From Petaurus breviceps papuanus (taxonomy: Eukaryota; Chordata; Mammalia; Diprotodontia; Petauridae), in NCBI GenBank assembly GCA_028583685.1, contig JAMXIF010001178.1, forward strand, positions 909,697 to 973,696: DNA of 64,000 nucleotides, read 5' to 3'. The translations under genes and the position numbers were made by a program. Positions 1-13,000 of this stretch are shown one piece after another; positions within the stretch are counted from its first letter, which is position 1; each line of letters starts with the position of its first letter. Under the pieces are notes generated by a model. The model worked only from the letters and a program-made list of their open reading frames with translations, was not told the DNA's origin and made no database searches.

Positions 1-1026
1 CAGTTCTGGACAAAGAAGGCTTTATGTAATAGGTGACTAACCCAAGCTCCTTAAACTTGGGAAAGGCAGAGGGACACCACGTCAAGCCTCTTCACTTCAG
101 TTTCCTCATCTGCCAAATGGGGGGACCTACTACCACCCTCCCAAGGATGGGTCTGAAATGTGCTCTGTAGAGTATCAAATACCGGTTCAACGGAGCTGCC
201 TGAAGTACCCAAAGTCCTGTTCCACCTCATTCCTGCTTGGGGACCAAAGGATTCTTTTCATTTTAAAATACAAAATATGCCTCCAAGTAATTCAACTTGA
301 TTTTTTCTTCTCTGTTGAACCCAGCCTATGGCTCACCATTTGTAGCCAGCACTTAATAATGCCAGAGTCAGGATGCCAAGCACAAGAATGTACTGGTAGT
401 ATCCTAGCTCTTGCCAATATCTGGTTAGCACTGTGCCTTACATATATTAGGTCCCTAGGAGAAGGCAAATCTGACAGTTTGTTTATCCTCCAGATCGTAG
501 AGAAAGAACTCCGAGCCAAGCTTCAAGAACCCAAGAAGGCTGACTAAGAAGTATAATCCATAAAAAGAATACTAGCCTGGGGGGTTTGAGAGACCTAGGT
601 TCTAATCCCGACCCTGTCATAAACCAGCTGGGTGACCTTGGACAAGTCAGGGTCCTTCCCTTCTTGGGCCTCTGTTTCCTCATCTATAAAATGGGGGAAG
701 AAGGAAACTAGGTGACTTATTCCACCATCCCAAACCCCATGCCCTCAGGAATGGGGAAAGAATTTGGGTTTTACTCCTTTCAGATACCAAAGATTCAAAC
801 TGGCCTACTCTGTGGGCCTACCTAGGGAAATATGAAGGGGGAAAAAAACCCTTCAAAAATAATGGGCAGAGGGGCTTAATATAAACAAAACCAACCTTAC
901 TGATTAGACTGAAACTTAGATCCTGAGAGCTTCCTTCTTAACAGCCCGGAAGGAGAAGCAGATCAAGGAAAGGGGATTACAACAGAGACACATTCACATA
1001 CATAGCCAGGTAGTCACACGAAATAC
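1..1026 (-). other. AGPAT2: AGPAT2 intron 5 (partial)
   Basis: Non-coding on the gene strand. Two MIR-type fragments, both plus orientation, are visible at about 80-185 and 565-730 (cctcagtttcctcatctgtaaa-type core and a tRNA-like head). The rest shows no recognised feature. Exon 6 was searched for and not found. Confidence 0.7.
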
Positions 1027-1099
1027 CTGAAGTGAAGATCTTCTTTTCTGGATGATAAAAGGAAGAGAATGAAGAATACACCACAGGAATGATCGGCAC
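1027..1099 (-). CDS. AGPAT2: AGPAT2 exon 5 (residues 198-221, motif IV)
   Basis: A 73-base exon, too short to stand out as an open frame. The acceptor CTCCTAG lies at 1100-1106 and the donor GTATTT begins at 1026. It encodes [20 protein letters not shown] then IFTS plus the first base of Gly222, matching human [27 protein letters not shown] is motif IV. Length and phase equal human exon 5 (c.589-661). The +3 to +6 donor bases (ATTT) are weak compared with the other introns. Confidence 0.96.
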
Positions 1100-4000
1100 C
1101 TAGGAGTGAGGCAAAGAAGCCACCAATGAGAACATGCTGGAGAGGTTAAAACATGGGGCTCACAGAATGGGTGAATGTGGCAGGCCTCAGGCCTCCCTCT
1201 GAGGGCCACTCCCTTGGTACCATGCGCAGAGGAACTCCCTCCTTGCTCCCAGGGATGAGCCTGAGAAAGCCTAAGCCAGCCACTCAATCTTCACCTGCTG
1301 CCAAATAAGTCAAGTACTGCCCATCCTACCCACTGGTGGCAGATAAAATCATGTGATACCTATGCCATTTCTAGACCTATTTTAGGGATTGTCTGAATGT
1401 TCCTAGTCCCTCTAGAAACAACCCCCTGCTTTCCACAGAAAAGGTTTTGCCACCTTCAGGAAGTCCAAGACCAACAGCCATTAGCCAAAGGGGCTTTAAA
1501 AAGAAAGCTAAAAAATGGAGTCCACTGTCTCATGATCCCTTTTGGAACAGCTAAGAAGTAGGCCAGGGTGGAGAGTTCCATCTAGTCCAGAAGTAGGCCA
1601 GGGTGGAGAGTTCCATCCAGTCCAGCTGTATGCCACATGAGAAGCCCTCTGCTGCTGGGATGTCAGACCTTGAAAGTTGAACCGGATTTCACTGTTCATC
1701 TCTGGCTGTCCTTTTTCCTGCCTAATCTCTTTGGAAGGAAGAAGTATAGTGAAGTAGGGCCTCCCATCTAACCACATCTGTCTGCTGTTTCATACTGCAC
1801 TTGCCTTCAGTCTGATCTCCAGCCTCCTTTGGGAAGTGGAATGGCACCCTGCACTCAGTGATGAACATTCTCATACCTGCTCATAACCTTCACATTCCAG
1901 TGATTCTGAACTGGTGAAGGTCATCATCCAAACTCCATTTCTTTCCCCCCTCCTACTCTTCCCCCACCAACTGATTCCTTATTCCCACCCCTTCAATCCT
2001 CCCACCCCAAAGTTTCAAACAAATACCATCCAGCCATTCCACTATGCCTTCTGGAATGTTTGCCCCACAGGCAACGAGTTTCTCTTCATCCTAAACCTTC
2101 CTTCTTCTATCTACTAGCTATTACTGAAACCTGGTTCCCCACTAATGACACTGCTTCTTTAGCCACTTTAAGTTACAGTTTACCTCCTTCGAGGTTCGTG
2201 CTATTCATAACAACCACCAGATCAGAATCCTAGTACCTGCTGTCTAAAGACCTCTAAGTCCCTTCCCTTCCTTCCTCAATGAGTTCAGTACATGGCTCAC
2301 AATTTTTCTTTTCTCCAAGTCCTATCCTCACACTGTGAAACTTCAACATACATGTCATTGTTCCTCAAACACTAACCATTCTGTTCTTCAACCTGCTAAT
2401 TTCCCATGAGCTACACCTCCACCCCTCCTTAGGCACAAAGACAGTCACACTCCTGATGCTGTCACCTATAAATGTTCTACCTCCACATTCAAGAACTCCA
2501 AAATCCCCTTATCTTATCGAAATCCATTGGCTTTTATCTCTCTCTGTCTTCCCTTATAAAACCTTACTCTTCTTCCACCCAGTAAACTCCAATCCCTTAA
2601 CTTTACAATTTTTTTCTCAGGCCATCTCTCCTCTTTCCCCCATTGGTGAAACACTTCAACTCTATATTATCCTCTTCTTTTGAATCCCTAGCCCCCCTTT
2701 TTCATAATTAAACCTTGCCAAATCTCTGCCTTGGATCACCCCCGCCATTCACTGCCTGCTCACCTATACAGGTGCTGTTGAAGTACGGTAGAGAAAAATC
2801 ACACACAACCCCTCTAAGTGTGTCCACTACAAATTTATGTTAAGCTCAACTGGGCCCTCACTGTTGCTAGGCAATCCTTCTGTACCTGCCTTATTAATTC
2901 ACTATCCCATCATACAATACTTTTTATCTCTCTTCAAACCTTTTATGGATCCCTTTCCTCCACCCTTTGAGCTCAGAAACTTGTTTCATATTTTACAGAA
3001 AAAATCGAGGCCATTTGCCATGATCTGCCCTTTTTGTCATCTCATATCATTCAGATGCCTTCTGCCACTTCCTTCAGCCCTATCTCACATGAGGTGGCCT
3101 TACCCCTGATCAAGGCTAACCTCTCTACTTGCTCATGCGATTCCATTCTTTCCAGTCTCCTCTGATTGCCCCCCCTATCATTTATTTTCAATCTTTCTGC
3201 TATGCTAGTTCATTCACTAGTGTCTACAAAAATGCCCATCTTCCCCATCCTCAAAAAACCATCACCTGATCAACTATTGTCCTAGATCTTCTCCTCCCTT
3301 TGCGGCTGACCTCCTTGAAAAGGCTGTCTACAACAGGTACCTCTACTTTCTTTCATCTCATTCTCTTCTTAACCACTTACAATCTGACTTTTAACCTTAT
3401 CATTCCACCAAAATTGCTTTCTCCAGTTACCAATAATCTATTTGCCAAATCCAATGGGCTCAATCCTCATTCTCATTTGGCACTACTGATCAGGCTCCCC
3501 TCCTTGATACTCTCCTTCTCTCTAGGTTTTTAGGATACCATTTTATCCTGGTTCTCTTCCTACCTATCTGACTGCTCTGTCTTGGTAGTTCCCTTTGCTG
3601 GATGCTTATCCAGATCACACCCTTTAACCACAGGTATCCCTTACGGCTCTCTCTTGGGCCCTCTTGTCTTCTTCCTCTACGCTACCTTCCTTGGATATCA
3701 GCTCCCATGGATTTAACATGATCATCTCTATCCGGACGATCCTCAAGTCTACTGTTAAGTAGATTTATTAAGTAAGACCTCCAGTCTTGCATGCCCAATT
3801 GCCTTTCAGACATCTCAAACTGGATAACCAGTGGACATCTTACAATCAACAAGTTCAAAGTGGAATGCATTATCTTTCCTCCTAAAGCCTCCCTGTGTCC
3901 TGCCTTCCCTGTTACTGCAAAGGGCAACACCATCCTCCCAGTCCCTCAGACTCAAAACCTAAGAGTTAGCTGGGATTCCTCACTATCTCTCACCCCCCAC

Positions 4001-7000
4001 ATTTAATCTGTTGCTAATGTTTGTCCATTTCACCTTCCTAACACCTCTTGAATATGGCCCAGATCTCTTCTGACATTGCCACCACTCAGGTGCACCTCCT
4101 CACCAGCTTACACTATTGCCAAAGCCTTTGTGGATCTGCCTGTCTCAAGTCTCTCCCACTTCAATCCATCCTCCATTTGGCAACTAAAGTTTTTCCTAAA
4201 ACAAAGGTCCAGCTATGTCACTCCCCTACTCAATAAACTCCCATGGCTTCCTGTTGCCTCCTAGATCAAATACAAAATCTTCTGCTTGGCATTCAAGGCC
4301 CTTCCTCACCTAGCATCCTCCTACCTTTCCCGTCCCCTTACACCTTATTCCTTGCCACATACACTTGGATCCAGTGACACTGGCCTCCTTGCTATTTCAT
4401 AGATAAGACACTCCATCTCTTGGCTCAGGGCATTTTTTCTGGTTATCCCCTCCCCATCCCCCCATGCCTGGAAAATGCTCTCCCTCTTCATTTTTTGCCT
4501 CCTGGCTTCCTTTAAATCTTAATGAAAGATCTCATCTTCAGGAAGATTTTCCCAGTCTCTCTTAATTTTTCTTTAAAAGTTTTCCTTCTATTCATTATTT
4601 CCTAGTCAGACTGGGTATAGTTTGCCTGTATGTATTTGTTTGTTGTCTTTCCCCTATTAGAATGTAAGATCCTTGAAGGCAGGGACTATCTTTTACCTCT
4701 TTTTCTATCCCTAGTACTTAGCATGGTGCCTGGCACATAGTAGGTTCCTTTAATTATTAATTAATAAAATTATTAATAAACAGTCATTAAAATGATAAAT
4801 TAATAAGAAAAAAATTATTGCTTAACAAATTATTGTTTATTATAAAATAAATATAATTAATAATCATTAATAAATGTTTTGTCTCTCCCACTCCTAGAGG
4901 AAACATTGAGTGACTAGTCTTTGATTAGCCTGGAATAAAGTTTGAGATTTGAAGGTTGTGGTGAGAGGAACAAAAGTCAGTTCCTTTTGTCCATCAATTA
5001 AATATTTACTAAGCACTATGTTCTGAGCACCGAGCTAGGTATTGGAGATACAAAGACAAAACAATACTAAGTCTTGGATTGCCCTAAGTGCCTCTCCCCT
5101 CTCCCTCCCCCCAAATTCAACCGTTCCCAGAAGAAGGCTCTTGAAGGAAGCCTTTCCCCAACTTGTCCCCAAATGCGTCACCTGGGCCTGGACAGCCAGA
5201 TAAAAGGCACCCTTCTTGAATGGCAAAAGGTTATAACTTTCATTCCGTGTTCCCTCAGGATAAATCCACACTTTCAGCTGCCACGGAGGAGAGGAAAAAA
5301 AGAGAGGGAAAAAGTTTATTTCTGATATCATCCCCTTTAAGGATCACAGAATTCTAGAACATCAGCCTTGGAAGAGACCTCAAAGATTGGCCTGCCCACA
5401 CTCCCACCATATGCAGGAATCCCTTCCATAGCATCTCGGATAAAGAGTTATTCACACTCACCCTAAGTACATCAGAGAAAATGAGGCCCAGAGAGTAACC
5501 TTTCAGTAACTTTACTAAGGCCACACAGCTAGTTAGCACCAGAGCCAGAACCAGAACCCAGTACCCTAAACTTCTGGAAAGACATTTCCAGGTTTCCACC
5601 ACGTCCCACCTCCCCTTTGGTTAGGGAGCCCTACTGCACCTCTGGCACTAAGCCAGACTTACATTCTCCTGAACCAAGGTGTTTCCCACCTCCTCCATCG
5701 CTGACATGGCTGTGCTTGTCCGCTTTCTGTTGATGAAGATGACACCTCCGAGGTACATGATTAGGCCCACAGGGCCTGTGTAAAGTAGCTCCCGCTTGGC
5801 AATCTGGATGCAGTTTCTTGGGAGGATCTCCATCAGACCTAAGACCAGCGTAGAGTCACAGGGAGAGAAAAGGGAAGGGCCATCCCACCCTAGATACTCC
5901 CAGGTACAGCAAGCCTAGCACAGGGACCACCTCCAAAAAAGTGTCACAAAAACTGTTCTAGGCAGAGGGAACCAAATGGTATAGAGATGACAGGAAAACA
6001 CAGGAAGGGTCTTAGGAAATACTGAGTAATTCAGACTGGTTATGTGCAGATTATATGGAGAACAGTACAACGTAAGAGAAGCATAAATGATCATATAACC
6101 CAGCCTCCTAAAGAGGCCTTCTTTTAAAAAGAATGATTAACTTAGTAAGGATCTCAACAAATCAGATCTCAACAAATTGATCAAATAAGTAAAATGAGAA
6201 GAAATCCCAAATAAAATCCTCAGATACGAACTACCTTCTGATGAAATTAAAACTTTATTTGCTTCCCTTCCCCTCCCTCCCATCTCTTTTCACAATTTAA
6301 GAGCAGCTTTGATCTCAGAGGCCAGAGTAGCCATAAAAAGTCATATATACGAAGACTCAAGAAAACCAACCCAAGGATCCCGGTTCCTTCCAAGGAATCT
6401 TCACCCTATCCAGGCACAGTTCACTTCCCCACCTAAAATAGCTGCTGCACTTGGGCAGCACACCTCTCACTTAAAGGGAATCAGCAGTTTGTGAAATTTA
6501 GGGAGGGAGGACCTGCTATATAAGCAGTTTCCAAGGCACTCTTTTCCTACCCCCAACCCAGAATCCAGCTTACCCATCATATCCAGGATGCTCTGATGGT
6601 TGGAGATGATGACACACGGCCTGTCATCATGCAGTTTCTCTATACCATGCGTCTCAAACCGAAGCCCATAAAAGTACTTAAAAGTTCGGACAAATCTCTT
6701 GATGATACTATAGAGAGAGGACAGTGACTGAGTTTCCTCAATGATAAAGTCAGGTTACTAATAGCAACTGTTTCACAGATTTGAGATTCTCTCAGAAAGC
6801 AAATTTTCTAATAATCAGAGCTCTCCGAAAGTGGAATGGGCTTCCTTGAGAGACAAAGCCTAATCCCACCCATTCCCCCCTTACTAGAGATCATCTTCAA
6901 GCAGAATTTGGATGGCCAATTTGTTGGGGATGTTGAATGGAGCTAAGATCTTGGACACTGAAACACCTGAGGACACTTTCATGAAAACCTGGGTTCAAAT

Positions 7001-10000
7001 CCAACCTCAGACACTAGCTGTGTGACCCTGGTCAAGCCACTTAACCCTGTTTGCCTCAGTTTCCTCATCTGTAAAATGAGCTGAAGAAGGAGATGGTGAA
7101 CCACTCTTATATTTGCCAACAAAACCCCAACTGGCATCATAAAGAACTGGACATGACTGAAACACCTGCACTGAAACTGAGCAACATCTCCATGATAATG
7201 TGTGCTGAGTCTTTTAGAGGAAAGGAGTTGTAGTCTGACCTTGAATTGCAGGGCAGAGATACAAAGATGAGAAAAGCTTGACGGTTCCAAAGGGTCGCAG
7301 GGGACAGGGAGATCCTCATAGGCTTTTCAAGTTCCAGATGTATAGAATGGAAGCCCACATATGACCTGTCCCACTCACACAATACTGGCTATATAACTAA
7401 TGTAGGCCTGGAGCAAACCCTTCAGTTACGCTGGATCGTCTCTTTTGCAGCAAGGAAGCTTATTGCTTTCCTGGTCTGATTTTGTCAGGTAACTTTTTAG
7501 CTGATTCAATAGTAATAATTGGACATTTGCCAGAAACATAATTTTTGCAAGCCCTCTCTCTGCTATCTGAAGACTTATCTGTGCTTCTCGGTAACCCTGG
7601 TATATTCTCACCAGATGTCTCTCAAGCCAAGAAAGTTCTCTTTCCTCACATACTGCAGGAGGCCCTTCCCCATCCTTCTCTTCTTCCCACTCTACTAGTG
7701 CCTATCCTAGAAGATTACCTTCCTTTACAGTGTATTTATCTTACAGCTATGTCCCCTTTGAGAAGGTGAGCTCCTTGAGGACAGGGTCTGTGTTGTTGCC
7801 TTTTTTCTTTTTTGTGTCCTAGAACATAGTAAGAACTTATTCAATTCTTGCTGATTAACTATACCTGAACTGCCAATGGACACATACCAGCTAAGACAAA
7901 GTTGTGGGATTCAAACACAGCTCTCTTTTGTCTACAAATCCAAGGTTCTTTCTATTCTGCCACAGTAGACTCAAATTAGCCCCCCTCCGCTGGTCAGTAG
8001 CAGCCAGCCTGATAGATGGTCAAGGCCAACCTTACTAACAACATTTGTTTTTTAGTGTCCAGTCCATTTTTAGTCCAATCCATTTCTCTCTTGGTAAGGT
8101 GTTAAGTAGGGTTTGGGATATGACTATTCACACAATCAGATAAATCACCTAATTATTGTTTTTCCCTGTACTTGGGGAGGCAGCACAAAGATCCTCCTAG
8201 AGAATCTTAGTACTTTCAAACCCCCAAACAAGAAAGGAGTCCCTGCAAAGTGGGAACCTGGGAGAGACAAAACTGTTCTTTCTACCAGGCCCTTGTCATC
8301 CAGACCAATGACACTGATCCAAAAATTACAAACAAGAAAATCCTTCAATTTGGCTCACTTTCTAGATGGGCCACTGATTATCTTTCTCCAGGGAGGAAGC
8401 ATAATGGTATCATCTTTCACTAAGATCCTCTCTGTTCAGTAGGGGAAAGGCAGTCTATTTCATCATAGGTCTGTGAGCAGACAATCCTCCAGTCTCAACT
8501 TCTTGAACTCAGATATAGGGGCAACCAAGAGTAAAAGGCATTATATTGCATCATGGATTTGGAGACAGAGGGACCCTTGGAGGCCATCTAATCCAACCTC
8601 TTTGTTTTACAGATGAGAAAACTGAGGTCCAGAAAGGTTGCCCAAGACAACGCAGATAATAACTATCAAAATCTGGCTTTGAACCTGGGTCCTTGGATTC
8701 TAAATGCAGTACTCTTTTCTATTGTACCGTCACAGGTCTTGGCACAATCTTATCACCACCTCTGAAGTAGTGAATGGTATCTAAATATCTTGAAAATGCT
8801 GTACAGAACACAATTTAGATATAAAGGCTGATACTACAAGCAAACTGGGAGAGCAAGGAATAGTTTTACTTGTCAGATTTATGGAGAACAGAACTTATGA
8901 CCAAACAGGTGACAGAGAACATTATGAAATGCAAAATGGATCATTTTGATTAAACTGAAAAATTTTTGTACAAACAAAGCCAATTCATCCAAGATTAGGA
9001 GGAAAGCAAAAAATTGGGAAAGAATTTTTATCACTGGTGTCTCTGATAAAGGTCTCATTTCTAAAATATAAAGAGAACTGAGTCAAATTTATAAGAATAC
9101 AAGTCATTCCCCAATTGTTAAATAAATGTTCAAAGGATATGAACAGGCAGTTTTCAGGGAAGAAATAAAAGATATCTATAGTCACATAAAAAAATGTTCT
9201 AAATCACTATTGATTTGAGAAATGTAAATCAAAACAACTCTTAGGTATTAACATCACACCTGTTAGACTGGCTAACGTGACAAAACAGGAAAACTATAAA
9301 TGCTGGAGAAGATGTGGGAAAATTGGAACACTAATGCATTGTTAATGGACTTATGTACTGATCCAACCAATTTAGAGAGCATTTTGGAACTATGCCCAAA
9401 GGGCTATAAAAATGTGCCATACCCTTTAACCCATCAATACCACGTCTAGGGCTATCTACCAAAGAGATCATACAAATGAGAAAAGACTCACATGTACCCA
9501 CAAATCTTTTTTGTGGTGGCCAAGAACTGGAAACTGATGGGATGCCCATCAGTTGGGGAATGGCTGAACAAGTTACAGTATATGAATGTAATGGAATACT
9601 ATTGTACTATAAGAAATGATGAGTAGGTGAACTTCAGAGAAACGTGGAAAGACTTATTTGAACTGATGTTGAGTGAGGGGCGCAGAACCAGGAGAACATT
9701 GTACACAGTTACAGCCACATTGTGTGATGACTAACTTTGATAGACTTGGCTCTTCTCAGAAATGTAAGGTTCTAGGAAAACTTTAAGTGGCTCATGATGA
9801 AAAGTGCTATCCACATCCAGAGAAAGAATTGCAGAGTCTGATGGAGATAGACGCATACTATTTGCTCTCTCTCGCTCTCTTTTTTTTTTTTGTTTCTTCT
9901 TTCTCATGGTTCATTCCATTGGTTTTAATTCTTCTTTTCAACATGACTAATGTGAAAATGTTTAATATGAATGTATATGTAGAGCCTATATCAGATTGTA

Positions 10001-13000
10001 TGCCATCTTGGAGAGGGAAAATTTAAAACTCAAAAGCTTGTGAAATTGAATGTTGTAAACTAAAAATATTTTTTTTAAAGAAAAAAAAAACACTGTGGGG
10101 AAGTAAAGGATCTATTTCCTTCTGATTTGGTAAACCAGGCAAAGAGGAAAGGGTGTATGGGGCAAGAGGCGCTGTCTATTGAGAAAGGAGAGAAAAGTTT
10201 GCCCCATCGAACAAAGCTCAAACCTCTTCATGACTGGTGAAGGCTCCCTCTCTTTGGGACGACTGAGCATTTCTCATTAAAAAATCCTTCCAAAAGGTCA
10301 CTCACTCGACAGGTTTGAAAATAATAAGGTTTGGGCGGCCAGGTAGCACAGCGAGTAAGAGCCTGTCAGGATGACCTGGGGATCAAATCTGGGCTAAGAT
10401 ACTTAGCACCACACCCAGAAATAACTGGCCGTGTAACCTTGAGCAAGTTACTTAACCCCGATTGCTTTAAAAAAAAAAAAAAATAAAGAAAATAATAAGC
10501 TTTAAAAGCTTCTCTAGATCACATCTGGGGTAATAGAAAAGAGTTCTGTATTTTCAAATCCCATATTTGCTGACTACTGTGGGGGTAAATCACAATCTCT
10601 CTGAGGCTTTTTCCTCATTTGTAAGATAGGGAGACCACCAGAATCCCGAAACCCCTCAGTCTGGCCCAGAGGTTGATTACAAATGCAAATTCCCTGGAGA
10701 GAAGGTACTCAGGAACAGTCAGAAGGGAAAGGAGGGGAAGAGGAGGATGACCCAGAAAGGGCTAAATCTCCCACAGCAATTGGCCTAGGGCACTCAAATC
10801 AGTACAGGGTTCAAGTCCTATTACTGGAATCTTCCCATCTCTTAGGCCTTCGGTCTATATAACCTCACAATGCCTTCTGTCCTTGCTACCCTCAGGCCAT
10901 AAAGCCTCAAGTCTGGGTCTCAACAGACCACATTCTCCCTTCCCCAACCCAAAGGACTTTAGCTCACCATAAAATCTTTTTATTATAGTAAAAGACAAAG
11001 CAAGGACCAATGACTTTGAATGAGACAGTCTGACCTAGTTTCGCAAAGCACCCCCTTGGCTGAAAACTAGTTGATTAGTGTAACCAAGTAAGGTTCCACC
11101 ATAAAGGAGAAAAGTAGGTAGCAAATGATCAGAAGGACTCAGAAAGTCCCTTGCTTTTTCAAATTATCTTCCCCAGGTGCCACCTAAAAGACCTGAAAAT
11201 CCCACCATTAAGGATACTCCTTAACTCTCAACCTCCCATTAGTTTAGCATATTTCCCAGGAGAAATCGCTTAGCACAGAGCTTGACCTGGAGGGTACAGG
11301 ATGGAAGTTTGTGTGGAGGGAAATAAATGTGAAAAAGAGAATTCTGAAAGTCTGGAACTAGAGCATTTTCTGGATAGGATATTGCATAATGGGGGTGGTG
11401 GTAGGTGTCTATAAAGACTGGGGGCATCCAAGGACTCCAGAAACCTAGGATGGAGAGGGATGGAAGACAGAGTCAGAAGAGAAGGCAAATTTCACTTTTG
11501 CCTAAAACTTATAGTGTGGGGTGTCAGTGTATTAACAAGATGGGATGCCACAAGACAGGTTACATAAACTGCCCTGCCACTCTCCTGGTCCCTTCATTCC
11601 AGTCAGATTAGACAGGAATCCTTGGGGGATTGTTTAAAGGGTACAATAAACTTCTTTGAAGTGTTCAGTAGTATTATCCCAGGAAGGGTGGGAAGAAAAA
11701 TACAGAAATTGTCAAATGAAGGCCTTGATCACTAAACAGGACTTGGAAATGGTAAATACTGGCTTACTTGCAGTTTCCCCTTAGACATTCTGGCTCCCAG
11801 AATCCCCAAGATCCAATACTTAGCTTAAGAGTCACAACCCAACATAAGCCTTTGCTTATCACTCCTTCCCCCATTAGTGCTCTCCACCCCACTTCCCCGG
11901 AAATGATCTTGAATACATTTTGCATTGGCTTATCTGTATTCACGGGGTCCCCCACCTGCCACAGGAGAATTTTTTAAAAATTCCTGGAGGGCAGGGGCTA
12001 TTTGATTTTGTCTTGGAAATCTCAGTGTCTAGACACAAAGCCTGGCATATCTTAGGTAACTGATCAATGCTTTTAAAAATGGAATTAAGTAGAATCCGGA
12101 CACTTTCACCACAAGCTAAGTGTGGCCACATCCTGGTGCACCCTAGGCCTCTCACAATTGCCATAACCTACCCCTCTCTTTCCACTATACACACTACAGG
12201 TCAATGCTCAAGAAAACACCACAGTGTGTGAAACTGTTCCAGATTTGAGCATGCTCTTCTCCCTTCCCCCAAATCCTACAGGATGGGGAAGAGCTTAAAC
12301 CATTTGGTTAGGGAGGGTGTCATTCACTTTGAGCAACAGTCATCCTTGGACTGGACTTGACTGGTAACAGCTCATGGATTCATTAGATTTCCCTCCTTCT
12401 GATTAGACTCCAAACCTCAGCTCTGTAAAATACTCAAGGGAAATTGTTCAATTTCAGTTATTTACAAAGAGAAAAGAAAGCATTTGGCTCTACTTATTAA
12501 ATGGCATTAATAACAGGGCTGGGCACACATTTATTAAGCACCTACTATGTATGATACAAGTTAGGTATGATGGACAGGGGGTGGGGGTGGAGTGGGATGT
12601 CAAAAAAGACCAAAATTCAAATGCAGCCTCAAACACTTACTAGCTGTATGCCACTATTTGCTATGTCATTTAACCACTGTCTGCCTCAGTTTCCTTGGTT
12701 GTAAAATAAAGATAATAACAGCACCTATCTTAAAGGGTTGTTGTGTAATCGCATGAGATAAATTTGTAAAGAACTTAGCATATTCCCACATACTAGGTGC
12801 TTAATAAACACTTGTTCCTCCCCCCTGCCACCAGTCAGTGCCTGGCACTGTGCTAAAATACTGGGGATAAAAAGACAGGCAGAAGATAGCTCACGCTCAA
12901 GGAGTCAGTATTTCACAAATGATTGCTGAGCTATTTTCCCTCTGAACAATCACTAACATTGGTGAAACAGTCTCTCAGAGCCAGCAGGGCCTGGGCCCAA

